Positions 10,452-19,172 of a stretch of DNA of 64,000 nucleotides are shown piece after piece (position 1 is the first letter of the stretch; each line of letters starts with the position of its first letter). The notes under the pieces were generated by a model. That model saw only the letters and a list, made by a program, of their open reading frames with translations, had not been told where the DNA came from and ran no database searches. The stretch is taken from NCBI GenBank assembly GCA_902615915.1, contig CACMQQ010000006.1, positions 23,624 through 87,623 of the forward strand, given 5' to 3'. Both the position numbers and the translations under genes were made by a program. This DNA is from an uncultured Fidelibacterota bacterium (GTDB lineage Bacteria > Fidelibacterota > Marinisomatia > Marinisomatales > TCS55).

Positions 10452-11911
10452 TAGCGAGAAATTTTTGAACCATAATCAATATAACTGTCATCTGTGAAAG
10501 CTGGAAAACTTGGAACGATGACCGGATAAGGTACGTTACTTTGAGTTGCAAACATATCAACATTTGAAATTGAAATTTCCTCAAACATATCCATATCTAT
10601 CTTAATCAAAGAGCTGTGTTTTATTTGTAATTCATCGATGAGTGGTTTGAGCTTTTCATGGACATTATCCGAAGATTCAAATTCGCTTATTTTTAATGCG
10701 GCATATTGAAATGCATAAAAACTATCAGACCACAATTGTTCATTTAAAATAACGGAGTCATCCTCATCAAGTTTCATTTCATAAGCTTTTTGGGTTAAAT
10801 AGTAATCTTGAACAAAATCGATGATAGCTAATTTTAATTGACTTGGAAATTCCTGAGTAGACATCTTTCTTTTTCTGAATACTAATGGATGGGAAAGGAT
10901 AGACTCCTCAAACTCTTTTATTGTCCAGTTTTCTTGATTAATACTAAATAGTGGCAATTTTTTAAAGTCTTCACCTAGAGGTTCTAGTTTATCAATTTGT
11001 AATATTTCTGAATCCTCAAAAAGTGCCTTTGAAACAGCTGACTCCCTTTCCTTTTCGGAAGTGAAATACCTTTTGGCCAAAGACTCTGCATATTTAGGGA
11101 AAACCTTATCATCCAATAACAAAGACTTACCCTTCATAACATCACCTACAAGTTCGGAATACAAACGTAATGCTTTTCTTTCTTTCAATGTTCTAGACAC
11201 TGATTCAATTCGATCTTCAATGGATTTTTTAGTAATATCAACATTATCCTTCCATCCTTTTATTTTCATAACAAATGATGATCCATCATTCAGTTTGATT
11301 GGTCCAAAGACTTGGTTAACAGAAACATCATCACCAGAGAATAATAAATTATCTATCGTTTCATCATTTGAATCAATCCAATTAACTTCTCTTTCAGGAA
11401 TACTGCCCTTAAATGCGTATTTATATATTTGATCGATCTCTAATCCTCTATCAATTGCGCTTGCTACAGAATCACTAAATTCACCACCAGGAAAAGAAAA
11501 ATAGTTTACTTCGTAGGTTCTACCAGCCATTTTATAATAATGCTGAATTTCATCGTCAGTTAATTCTACTTTTGAAAAAGCATGTTTAAAATAAAGCAAT
11601 TGTCTCATCGCTTGTTCTTTTCTTCCTTTTAAATAACTATCTAAAGATGCAATATTCTTTGATGCCCTGATGTTTTCAGATTCAAGTGCTAATAGTTTTT
11701 CAGCGATAAGATTGTTTAAAATAATTTTTTTGTGATAGTATAAATTTCCCTTACAAAAGATGGGGCGAATTGTATATTCTGCTCTATTTAAAAAGTCTCT
11801 TTTAGTTATAATTCTATTTCCAACTTTTGCAAGAATTGAAAAGTCTTCTGATACATTACTGCGGTTTTCACAACTAACAAATAAATAAAAAAGGATTAAA
11901 AACCGGATCAT
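10451..11911 (-). CDS. SurA/PpiC-like periplasmic peptidyl-prolyl isomerase/chaperone, lipoprotein
   Basis: 486 aa, 'FYLFVSCENR' lipobox, 'LAKVGNRIITKRDFLNRAEYTIRP', 'LTDDEIQHYYKMAGRTYEVNYFSFPGG', 'FGPIKLNDGSSFVMKIKGWKDN'. Confidence 0.6.
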   Translation of the reverse strand: MIRFLILFYLFVSCENRSNVSEDFSILAKVGNRIITKRDFLNRAEYTIRPIFCKGNLYYHKKIILNNLIAEKLLALESENIRASKNIASLDSYLKGRKEQAMRQLLYFKHAFSKVELTDDEIQHYYKMAGRTYEVNYFSFPGGEFSDSVASAIDRGLEIDQIYKYAFKGSIPEREVNWIDSNDETIDNLLFSGDDVSVNQVFGPIKLNDGSSFVMKIKGWKDNVDITKKSIEDRIESVSRTLKERKALRLYSELVGDVMKGKSLLLDDKVFPKYAESLAKRYFTSEKERESAVSKALFEDSEILQIDKLEPLGEDFKKLPLFSINQENWTIKEFEESILSHPLVFRKRKMSTQEFPSQLKLAIIDFVQDYYLTQKAYEMKLDEDDSVILNEQLWSDSFYAFQYAALKISEFESSDNVHEKLKPLIDELQIKHSSLIKIDMDMFEEISISNVDMFATQSNVPYPVIVPSFPAFTDDSYIDYGSKISR

Positions 11912-11924
11912 CGGTTAAGAAAGT

Positions 11925-12974
11925 CTAAAAACTAAAACTGACCGTATAAGAACTTAAGTCGCCAAAAACTCCCATAGTGCGATGCGAATAATCGAGTTGG
12001 ATAGATTGATTGTTCATCAAGTTTATTTTTAATCCTCCACCTAAAGTCATTCCAAATTGAGAATCAACCATAAAAAGCGACTTATAACCCCCTCGAACGT
12101 AAAAACTACCTTGGCCTGCAAGTTTCAACTCATATTGAGCACCAATGTTCACATATTCAGAGTTGTTATTAGGATGAACTGCATCAATGGCTAAAATTAA
12201 CCTGTGCATATCTGTTAACAATGGCTTAAGACCAACACCTATTCTAAAGAACAATGGAAGTTCCCATTGACCAGGCCTGAACTGACCAGGTACATCAGCA
12301 AAATTACCATCCTCAAAAGGTGCAACGTCAATTGGATTTAAAAGATCAATACCATCATACTGCAATCTGGTTCCATAATTAGAAATACTCATTCCAATCC
12401 TCAAACCGTCTTCTGCTTCACCAGTAGGGGATAGAAAACTAGTGTTGACAATTGAACCTAAATCCAATGCAAACGCAGTTGCGGAAGAGTGCCAAATTTT
12501 TGATGATACCAATTTAGCGGTCGCACCAAATGAAAATGATTCTACTATTTTCCTAGAAAAGGTAACGCCTGCACTAAATTCATTTGCGGTAAATTTTTCT
12601 CCCGTACCATCTTGTTGCGCCATAGTGGTCACATCCATATCTCCATATCCCATTTGAGTAATACTAAGCGCGAAAGTGCCAATCCTGTTTAGATATATGG
12701 ATGCACCAAAATACATCATATTAATATCTAAAATCCACGGTTGAAGCATAAATGAGGTCTCATTTTTGTTGACAAATGCTAATGCGGCAGGGTTCCAATA
12801 AACCGATGAAGGTCCTTGGGCAAAAGTTACCCCAGCATCTCCCATTGCAGTATTGGCGCTTCCCACTCCAATTTCTAAAAAGTTTGCTGACGTTGAGCCA
12901 TAACGATTAATAGTCTGGGAAGATGCTGTAGACATACAGATTAAAAGACTAATTATTAAGAATAATCGTTTCAT
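11925..12974 (-). CDS. PorV/PorQ-like outer-membrane beta-barrel protein (paralogue of 1721..2719)
   Basis: 'FLEIGVGSANTAMGDAGVTFAQGPSSVYWNPAALAFV', 'SFGATAKLVSSKIWHSSATAFALDLG', C-terminal 'QLDYSHRTMGVFGDLSSYTVSFSF'. Confidence 0.87.
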   Translation of the reverse strand: MKRLFLIISLLICMSTASSQTINRYGSTSANFLEIGVGSANTAMGDAGVTFAQGPSSVYWNPAALAFVNKNETSFMLQPWILDINMMYFGASIYLNRIGTFALSITQMGYGDMDVTTMAQQDGTGEKFTANEFSAGVTFSRKIVESFSFGATAKLVSSKIWHSSATAFALDLGSIVNTSFLSPTGEAEDGLRIGMSISNYGTRLQYDGIDLLNPIDVAPFEDGNFADVPGQFRPGQWELPLFFRIGVGLKPLLTDMHRLILAIDAVHPNNNSEYVNIGAQYELKLAGQGSFYVRGGYKSLFMVDSQFGMTLGGGLKINLMNNQSIQLDYSHRTMGVFGDLSSYTVSFSF

Positions 12975-15900
12975 TTTATTACTGCAAATTTTCCTAGTTT
13001 TTCATCACCCGTGACAGATGACTTAACATGGTAAATATACATGCCTGCTGCAATTTCTAAACCTTCTCGAGTTAACATATCCCAATGAATTGATCCTCGT
13101 TCTGGTGAATTATTCACATTAATCTCATCAACAAAGACTCCGCTTACAGTATAAATTGATATAACTGATTGAGCTGGAATATTTGTAAAAAGCAATCGCC
13201 TTCTTTGATTAAGAAACTGATTTGAAACAGCAGGCTCCATAACATTTGATGCAACATAAGGATTTGGCACCACCTTTATATCTTTCATCTTGAGCTTAAG
13301 TGAATCAGCATTCAACTCATCAAATGTTTTTACTGTAAATTTAAAGTTATCATTTGTGAAAAATGGCCGTTTGAATTTGACTCTAAATACATCATCAGCT
13401 TTAGGGTATGTGGCGCTTGAAGCAAGAGTAAGATCAATGACAAAAACAGTGCCAGCCCATTTTTTATCAGAGGTTAAACCCCCAACTAAGATACGATCCA
13501 CTGAAGAATCAAAGTCGCCGCTTTCATCCACATCATGGACCACCAAGTCCATCATTTCATAAGATCCATCATTTTTTAAAATTATGTTGTTTTTAACTAC
13601 AAAATTAAATGACTGAGCTAATAGTAATTGATTGAATGGTATCTGTTGGTCTAGTTCGTCTCTAATACCCGATTTATTAATCGTTTGGGTCGTGTAAGCA
13701 GTTTGATCAAAAGTAAACATAACATCATAATCCCATGGCATATAAGCTGATTCACGAAGCGATGGTAAAACTCGCATAATTCCAGATCCTTGTACCCAGC
13801 CAGAATTAACATAATCATAAGCAGGGGATATAAAGGGCTGGTTAATAATCAGCTGTAATCCATCAAAAATATCTGTCTCAATTGCAACTTCATCATTTAA
13901 ATACCAAAAACCCAATGAATCATTTTCAACCAAGTTACTGCCAGTAAATTTCTGAGGGGTTTCACTATAAATCAAACTACCTGAAGATGTGTTATAGACA
14001 TTTATTTCGCTTGTTGAGTAACGAATTCCATATTCATAATTTGGAATCGTATCAATTGTATCAACACCAAAAACAACACTGTACTGATTGTTGGATGTTA
14101 GGCTTGATTGAGCCAAAATCACAGGTTCGATAGTGCCACCGCCAGTTAGATTATTTTCGTCAACTGTAAGCTCAGGGGAGCGATAACCAGCAGCTGGTTT
14201 TGTAGGAGTTACGATTGCCACATTTTTGCCTATCGACCTAACATCTTCTGCTTCATCTAGTTCTATTACCACATTATTCTCAGATGGAGCTATACCAGGA
14301 CCAATATTAGGAGCACCATAATCATAGGCTACTAGACCATAATAGTAAGTTCGCCCATTCATGACAGAATTATCTACAAAAACATGGGTTAAGCCGTTGT
14401 CGGTCCCAAGGTTATATGCGACTCCATTAATTAGGCCAAAATCTGTAAAACCATATCTACCATCCTTAATATCGCATTGAAAGATTGGCTTCATAAATGT
14501 TGGAGTACCATAACCATCGGTTATCACCTCAGCATCAGAAAAATATTTATCTGTTGCTCTGAAGAGCTTATAACCTTCAAAATCATTCACATTTCCCAAA
14601 AAAGGATCTCTGGTTTTGGTATCAGAAATATTATCCCAAGAGAGTACTACTTTGCCGTCACCTGGTGTTGCAGTCAACGTAGGCATTTTTGGCGGCTGGG
14701 CAAATCTGTAGTCCTTCTCGTAAATAACTTGAACAATAGACTTCAATTGGTACAAAGATGGAGCAGTATGCTCGCTAGAATTCAGACCTTCTAATGGATC
14801 AAAGGAATGTAATTCGGCCATCGAAATTCTTTCGGTTTGGCCTTGATAAAGGGGAAATGGACCCGATGCAAAAACTTCAATAAGGTTAGATATATTATCG
14901 ATATATACCTCTAAAACTTTCTCACCAATAAGCTGCCACATGGCTTCATCATTTTTAAACCACCACGTATCGCTTGAGGAGGCATGACTTGGAACTGGAA
15001 ACAAACGAAAAGCGGTCAATCCAATCATATCAGATTCTGATACATCCGTTTCTGCAAAATTAGGCTCAGAGCCAACACCTTCCTTGTAATCGGGTCTATG
15101 ATTACCCTCACCCTCATCAGGGCCAGTATAATTTAATTCTCCTGGTCCAACTCCATCCAGGCCAATATCATCACCAAAATACTCTGAGGCTTGGTAAATA
15201 CCGTCACCATTCAAGTCTTCTCCATCTTCCCAGTCCTGATCTTCATCAGCATCCCAGTGCTCTTTCAAATCACTTTCTTCAAGTTTATAAAATGAAAGGA
15301 AGTCTTGCAAATTGCTTATTCCTTCCGTTGGTCCAATTTTATTAACCGCAATATTATCACGCTTCTCATCAACGAGACCGTCTTGATCATTGTCTATTCC
15401 ATCGTAGGGCACCCCAGGGCTCTCTAAGTAAGCAAAACCCATCGTACCTGTTGGCAAACCACCAGCGCCAATGCCATTGATATCCCAAGAATAGGACATG
15501 TCTAATTTTGTATCAAAAAAAGCAAGTTCATCACTGCCATCATTACCAATCGCATTATCCGCCCAATAACCAAAAGCCACTTCTGTAAGATCATAATCTG
15601 AAATATTTGCAATGTTATACTCCCAAAAGATAGCGTCACGAGCCTGAGGGTTGTTCCATTGGAATCCGCGAGCCTCTACTCTAATTCCTAATCCACCCCA
15701 AGGTTTGCCTTTACCAATGGTTACATCATCTTTTAAATCGCCGATATTTTTACCCTTTCTTGGGTAATATCTCACTCGATCTCCCAATTCAAGATATTCT
15801 TGATCTTGGGCATCATTTGCTACAAAATATGTCTCCATATCAGCATAAATCACACCTCTTCCAAATCTACCATCCCACTCACCTTGCCATTTTGTTTGAT

Positions 15901-16423
15901 TTCCAACAGAGGGCCATCCGTTCAATGGCCATGAATTGGGACGATTACTCATAGCAGGATACTCGCCCGTTTCGTTAAAATAACCAAACACAGGATAGAG
16001 TCCGTACTCAACTGTTCCTGTAGGGTCTACATCCATTTCTTCTCTGTAGCTCGTTTGAAGATAATATAGTTCATGTAGATCTTTTCCAGCTGCTATAATA
16101 GTTGTATCAGTTATCACTTCACTATCAATTAAGTTATTGGGGTCATCCTTGATGTAAACTTTTGCACCTATTAATAAACCTATACCATCAACCATTTTTA
16201 AACCATTTAAATTGTTGGGCCATCTAGATACATTGGACTTAGGCCAATCTGAAAGCTCGGTGGTATTTCTAAAATAAAGAAACACTCTGTTGCCTGTCAT
16301 ATAGCCTTCTCTTTCAGCAGCAATATCACCAGCAGGATCTTCAGGGCCTTCATATACTCTTCCTTGGCCAAACAAAAAGGTTAGGCTGAAAAAGAAAAAT
16401 AAAATTTTAATAATTTTTATCAA
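12971..16423 (-). CDS. Giant secreted protein with Ca-binding-like and FnIII-like segments and VVPNPY-type C-terminal sorting domain
   Basis: 1150 aa, signal peptide; 'DGIDNDQDGLVDEKRD'; 'TPGDGKVVLSWDNISDTKTRDP...FEGYKLFRATDKYFSDAEVI' (FnIII-like); 'IKVVPNPYVASN...GMYIYHVKSSVTGDEKLGKFAVIK'. Start overlaps the preceding stop by ATGA. Confidence 0.88.
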   Translation of the reverse strand: MIKIIKILFFFFSLTFLFGQGRVYEGPEDPAGDIAAEREGYMTGNRVFLYFRNTTELSDWPKSNVSRWPNNLNGLKMVDGIGLLIGAKVYIKDDPNNLIDSEVITDTTIIAAGKDLHELYYLQTSYREEMDVDPTGTVEYGLYPVFGYFNETGEYPAMSNRPNSWPLNGWPSVGNQTKWQGEWDGRFGRGVIYADMETYFVANDAQDQEYLELGDRVRYYPRKGKNIGDLKDDVTIGKGKPWGGLGIRVEARGFQWNNPQARDAIFWEYNIANISDYDLTEVAFGYWADNAIGNDGSDELAFFDTKLDMSYSWDINGIGAGGLPTGTMGFAYLESPGVPYDGIDNDQDGLVDEKRDNIAVNKIGPTEGISNLQDFLSFYKLEESDLKEHWDADEDQDWEDGEDLNGDGIYQASEYFGDDIGLDGVGPGELNYTGPDEGEGNHRPDYKEGVGSEPNFAETDVSESDMIGLTAFRLFPVPSHASSSDTWWFKNDEAMWQLIGEKVLEVYIDNISNLIEVFASGPFPLYQGQTERISMAELHSFDPLEGLNSSEHTAPSLYQLKSIVQVIYEKDYRFAQPPKMPTLTATPGDGKVVLSWDNISDTKTRDPFLGNVNDFEGYKLFRATDKYFSDAEVITDGYGTPTFMKPIFQCDIKDGRYGFTDFGLINGVAYNLGTDNGLTHVFVDNSVMNGRTYYYGLVAYDYGAPNIGPGIAPSENNVVIELDEAEDVRSIGKNVAIVTPTKPAAGYRSPELTVDENNLTGGGTIEPVILAQSSLTSNNQYSVVFGVDTIDTIPNYEYGIRYSTSEINVYNTSSGSLIYSETPQKFTGSNLVENDSLGFWYLNDEVAIETDIFDGLQLIINQPFISPAYDYVNSGWVQGSGIMRVLPSLRESAYMPWDYDVMFTFDQTAYTTQTINKSGIRDELDQQIPFNQLLLAQSFNFVVKNNIILKNDGSYEMMDLVVHDVDESGDFDSSVDRILVGGLTSDKKWAGTVFVIDLTLASSATYPKADDVFRVKFKRPFFTNDNFKFTVKTFDELNADSLKLKMKDIKVVPNPYVASNVMEPAVSNQFLNQRRRLLFTNIPAQSVISIYTVSGVFVDEINVNNSPERGSIHWDMLTREGLEIAAGMYIYHVKSSVTGDEKLGKFAVIK

Positions 16424-19089
16424 AAATTCATTCCCAGTGAAAATTTAACGAGGCGAGGTGTCGAGTACATTGAAGGATTTTGTACTCTATCTAAATAGTC
16501 ATTGAAATCGCTTCTATGTCCGGCAAGGTCAGTATCTTTGATAACTGCAGTATAAGCTCGTCCAGTTTGAGAATTCACAAATTCTTCGTTGAGCCTGTCG
16601 AAGAGATTGTAGACAGCTAAGCGCATGTTCAAAACATAATCTTTAAATATAGGCAAATTGTAATATGTCATTAAATCAGCAGAAAACTTTGCAGGCCTAT
16701 AATCATTATTAGGATAAAGATTGATTCTAGATAGCCTGCTTTCTTCGATAGGTGAAAAACTATAAGGAGACCCTGAATTATAATAACCAGTTATAGATCC
16801 TCCAAATGCACCCATGTTATACGCTAAAGTTGCATTAAGGGTGTGTCTTTGATCCCAGCTCATCGGTATAAACCTATTTACCGGGTCCATGCTGGCACCC
16901 GATCTTGAAAAGGTCTGTTGCGGATTATCAGCATTGCCTTTTGTATATTGTAAGGTATAATTAACCCAAGCTGATATTGGTCCAGAATGTGCATCAAGCT
17001 TAACTTCTAACCCTCTTGCATTGCCATAATCCTTATTGCTATACAAACCATATTCTATTTGATTATAAGTACTTATAACTTTGGTGCTTAACAAATTATA
17101 TATATCTCGATAAAATAATGAAACTTCTAAGCCGGTCCCCGGTGTCAGCTCTTGCCATAATCCAAGCTCATATGTAACAGTTTTTTCAGCCTTTAATTCT
17201 GCGTTACCCATTGTTGTTGAGTAATCATTTGGAGCTATTAAAAAAGAATTGTTTTGATATAGAGAATACATGGAGGGCATTTGAAAAAAATGTCCATAGC
17301 TAAAATGTAAAACAGCTGCATTTCCAAGTTGATAAGCTAAACCAAATCTCGGACTAATTTGCACTTGGGGTTCAGCATTAGGGTAATTAGACATCATTGA
17401 GTCTGGTAAACTTAGCTGATTTGCAGGATTCCTTCGGTCCGATGGCATCTTAGTGTTTGGATCAAAGCGATCGTAACGTAATCCAAAATTTATTACCATT
17501 GCATCAAATTCCATCTTGTCTTGCATGTAAAAGGCTATTTCTTTAGGGGCGACTTTATAAACATCTCCATACAGGGTGGAATCACCAAAGATCTTGGGTG
17601 CATAGAGAGTTGCCTCATCAGCAGTTCCAAAGTATTCATTTCTTATTTGATGCCAGGCATTATCAATTTGATAATTTGTCATATTAAAGCCAGTTTTAAT
17701 GCTGTGGTTTTTGTTAACCTGCCAATTGAAATCAAACTTTAGATTTACATTATCAATAGTTCTTTCTTCATGGTTTTTTTCCTGACCACCTGTAAAAAAA
17801 CCAGGACCAAAACTTTCAAGATATTTATCATGAACATAATTGCTATCCAATGGATTTTCATAAAGATAGCCCCCTGAATAATTTTTGGTACTTGATATCT
17901 TCAAATCATAAAACATAGTGTTAGTTAGTAAATGGTTCCATTGAAAAGTAAAAAAATTGGTTTTACCATAACCAGCACCCATTCCATCCGGATTGTATTT
18001 AAATGCATGATTATAGCCATGGCCCTCATCCTGATCAATGGACATCATTGTTGCAAAACGGATTTTATCAAATAAGTGAAAAGAAAGTTTTCCCAATATG
18101 GTAGTTCCATAATAACGATTCATGCTCACATAAGAAGAATCACCTGTATTTTGAGTTACCCAAGACAATGGATCATCACTGTAGTAATTGCTTTGATCCG
18201 TAACGTTAAATCTTCTTATTCCATTTAAATGATTCCTATTAACTTGGTCTCTAACATTAAAGAAGAAGTGAATTTTATCTTTTAGAAGAGGACCGCTTAA
18301 TTGAAATTTGTAGTCTTGATTTCTATTAAATACTAAATTATCTAAACCGACGAAAATATCAGAATTACCTGTAACATATTCAGAAAACCCGGATGAAAAC
18401 GAGCCTTCGAATTTATTCGAACCATCTTTGGTTATTGCATTTACTACACCACTCATTGCTCTTCCATATTCAGCATTAAATGTACCTGTTATAACTTCTA
18501 AATCTTCTACGGCTTCAGGTTCAAGCTGTATAGTGGATGAAGAACCACCGAATACTTCATCAACCTGAACTCCATCAATTAGATACGTTACTTCAGTATT
18601 TCTACCGCCTCTAAAATTGCCATTAACGACTCCCGCCTGCATTCCAACAACTGCTCCAATGTCTTCAATGGGCAGTTTTTGCATTTGATCAGAAGAAATA
18701 TTTTTAATGGTTGAGGTTTGGTCCTTCTTTGTTGTGATTGCATCAACTTCTACAATGACAGTTTCACCTTGTATCACAGTCGATTCTAAGTTTGCATCAA
18801 TAGTAGTAGTTCTGTTGACTGACACTCTTACATTCTCAAGCCTTAGTTGTTTATAGCCAATCATATCCACAACAAGAGTGTAAGTGCCTGGTTTTATATT
18901 GATTATGTAGTAAGAACCATCCAAGTCTGTTGCAGCACCAAAAGCTGTGTTTTGGACTATAACATTAGCTGCAATTAAAGGCTCATTTGTATCTGCATCT
19001 TTTACTACGCCTGATATTTTACCAGTTGTCTGAGCAAGAGACAAAGAAGCGAAAATAATGAATGATAATATTTGTTTTATTTTTTTCAT
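16420..19089 (-). CDS. TonB-dependent receptor with N-terminal carboxypeptidase-regulatory-like domain
   Basis: 889 aa; 'GKISGVVKDADTNEPLIAANVIVQNTAFGAATDLDGSYYIINIKPGTYTLVVDMIGYK', plug 'GVVNGNFRGGRNTEVTYLIDGVQVDEVFGG', 'EYGRAMSGVVNAITKDGSNKFEGSFS'; barrel C-terminus. Confidence 0.93.
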   Translation of the reverse strand: MKKIKQILSFIIFASLSLAQTTGKISGVVKDADTNEPLIAANVIVQNTAFGAATDLDGSYYIINIKPGTYTLVVDMIGYKQLRLENVRVSVNRTTTIDANLESTVIQGETVIVEVDAITTKKDQTSTIKNISSDQMQKLPIEDIGAVVGMQAGVVNGNFRGGRNTEVTYLIDGVQVDEVFGGSSSTIQLEPEAVEDLEVITGTFNAEYGRAMSGVVNAITKDGSNKFEGSFSSGFSEYVTGNSDIFVGLDNLVFNRNQDYKFQLSGPLLKDKIHFFFNVRDQVNRNHLNGIRRFNVTDQSNYYSDDPLSWVTQNTGDSSYVSMNRYYGTTILGKLSFHLFDKIRFATMMSIDQDEGHGYNHAFKYNPDGMGAGYGKTNFFTFQWNHLLTNTMFYDLKISSTKNYSGGYLYENPLDSNYVHDKYLESFGPGFFTGGQEKNHEERTIDNVNLKFDFNWQVNKNHSIKTGFNMTNYQIDNAWHQIRNEYFGTADEATLYAPKIFGDSTLYGDVYKVAPKEIAFYMQDKMEFDAMVINFGLRYDRFDPNTKMPSDRRNPANQLSLPDSMMSNYPNAEPQVQISPRFGLAYQLGNAAVLHFSYGHFFQMPSMYSLYQNNSFLIAPNDYSTTMGNAELKAEKTVTYELGLWQELTPGTGLEVSLFYRDIYNLLSTKVISTYNQIEYGLYSNKDYGNARGLEVKLDAHSGPISAWVNYTLQYTKGNADNPQQTFSRSGASMDPVNRFIPMSWDQRHTLNATLAYNMGAFGGSITGYYNSGSPYSFSPIEESRLSRINLYPNNDYRPAKFSADLMTYYNLPIFKDYVLNMRLAVYNLFDRLNEEFVNSQTGRAYTAVIKDTDLAGHRSDFNDYLDRVQNPSMYSTPRLVKFSLGMNF

Positions 19090-19111
19090 TTATGGAAGAA
19101 TAAAGTTTACA

Positions 19112-19143
19112 AAAAATGGGGCGACAAAGTCGCCCCATTTTTA
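19112..19143 (-). terminator. Intrinsic terminator downstream of the 1083-aa secreted protein
   Basis: AAAAATGGGGCGACAAAGTCGCCCCATTTTT: perfect inverted repeat flanked by A/T tracts between stop (19173) and next start (19089). Confidence 0.9.
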
Positions 19144-19172
19144 TTAATTCCCCCGAAAATTTTAATGAAGAT

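Noticed and set aside
11061-11432. 123-aa ORF on + strand within the SurA/PpiC-like gene (and similar antisense ORFs in other genes)
   Set aside because: Antisense to a longer ORF with recognisable protein features; no signal or family.
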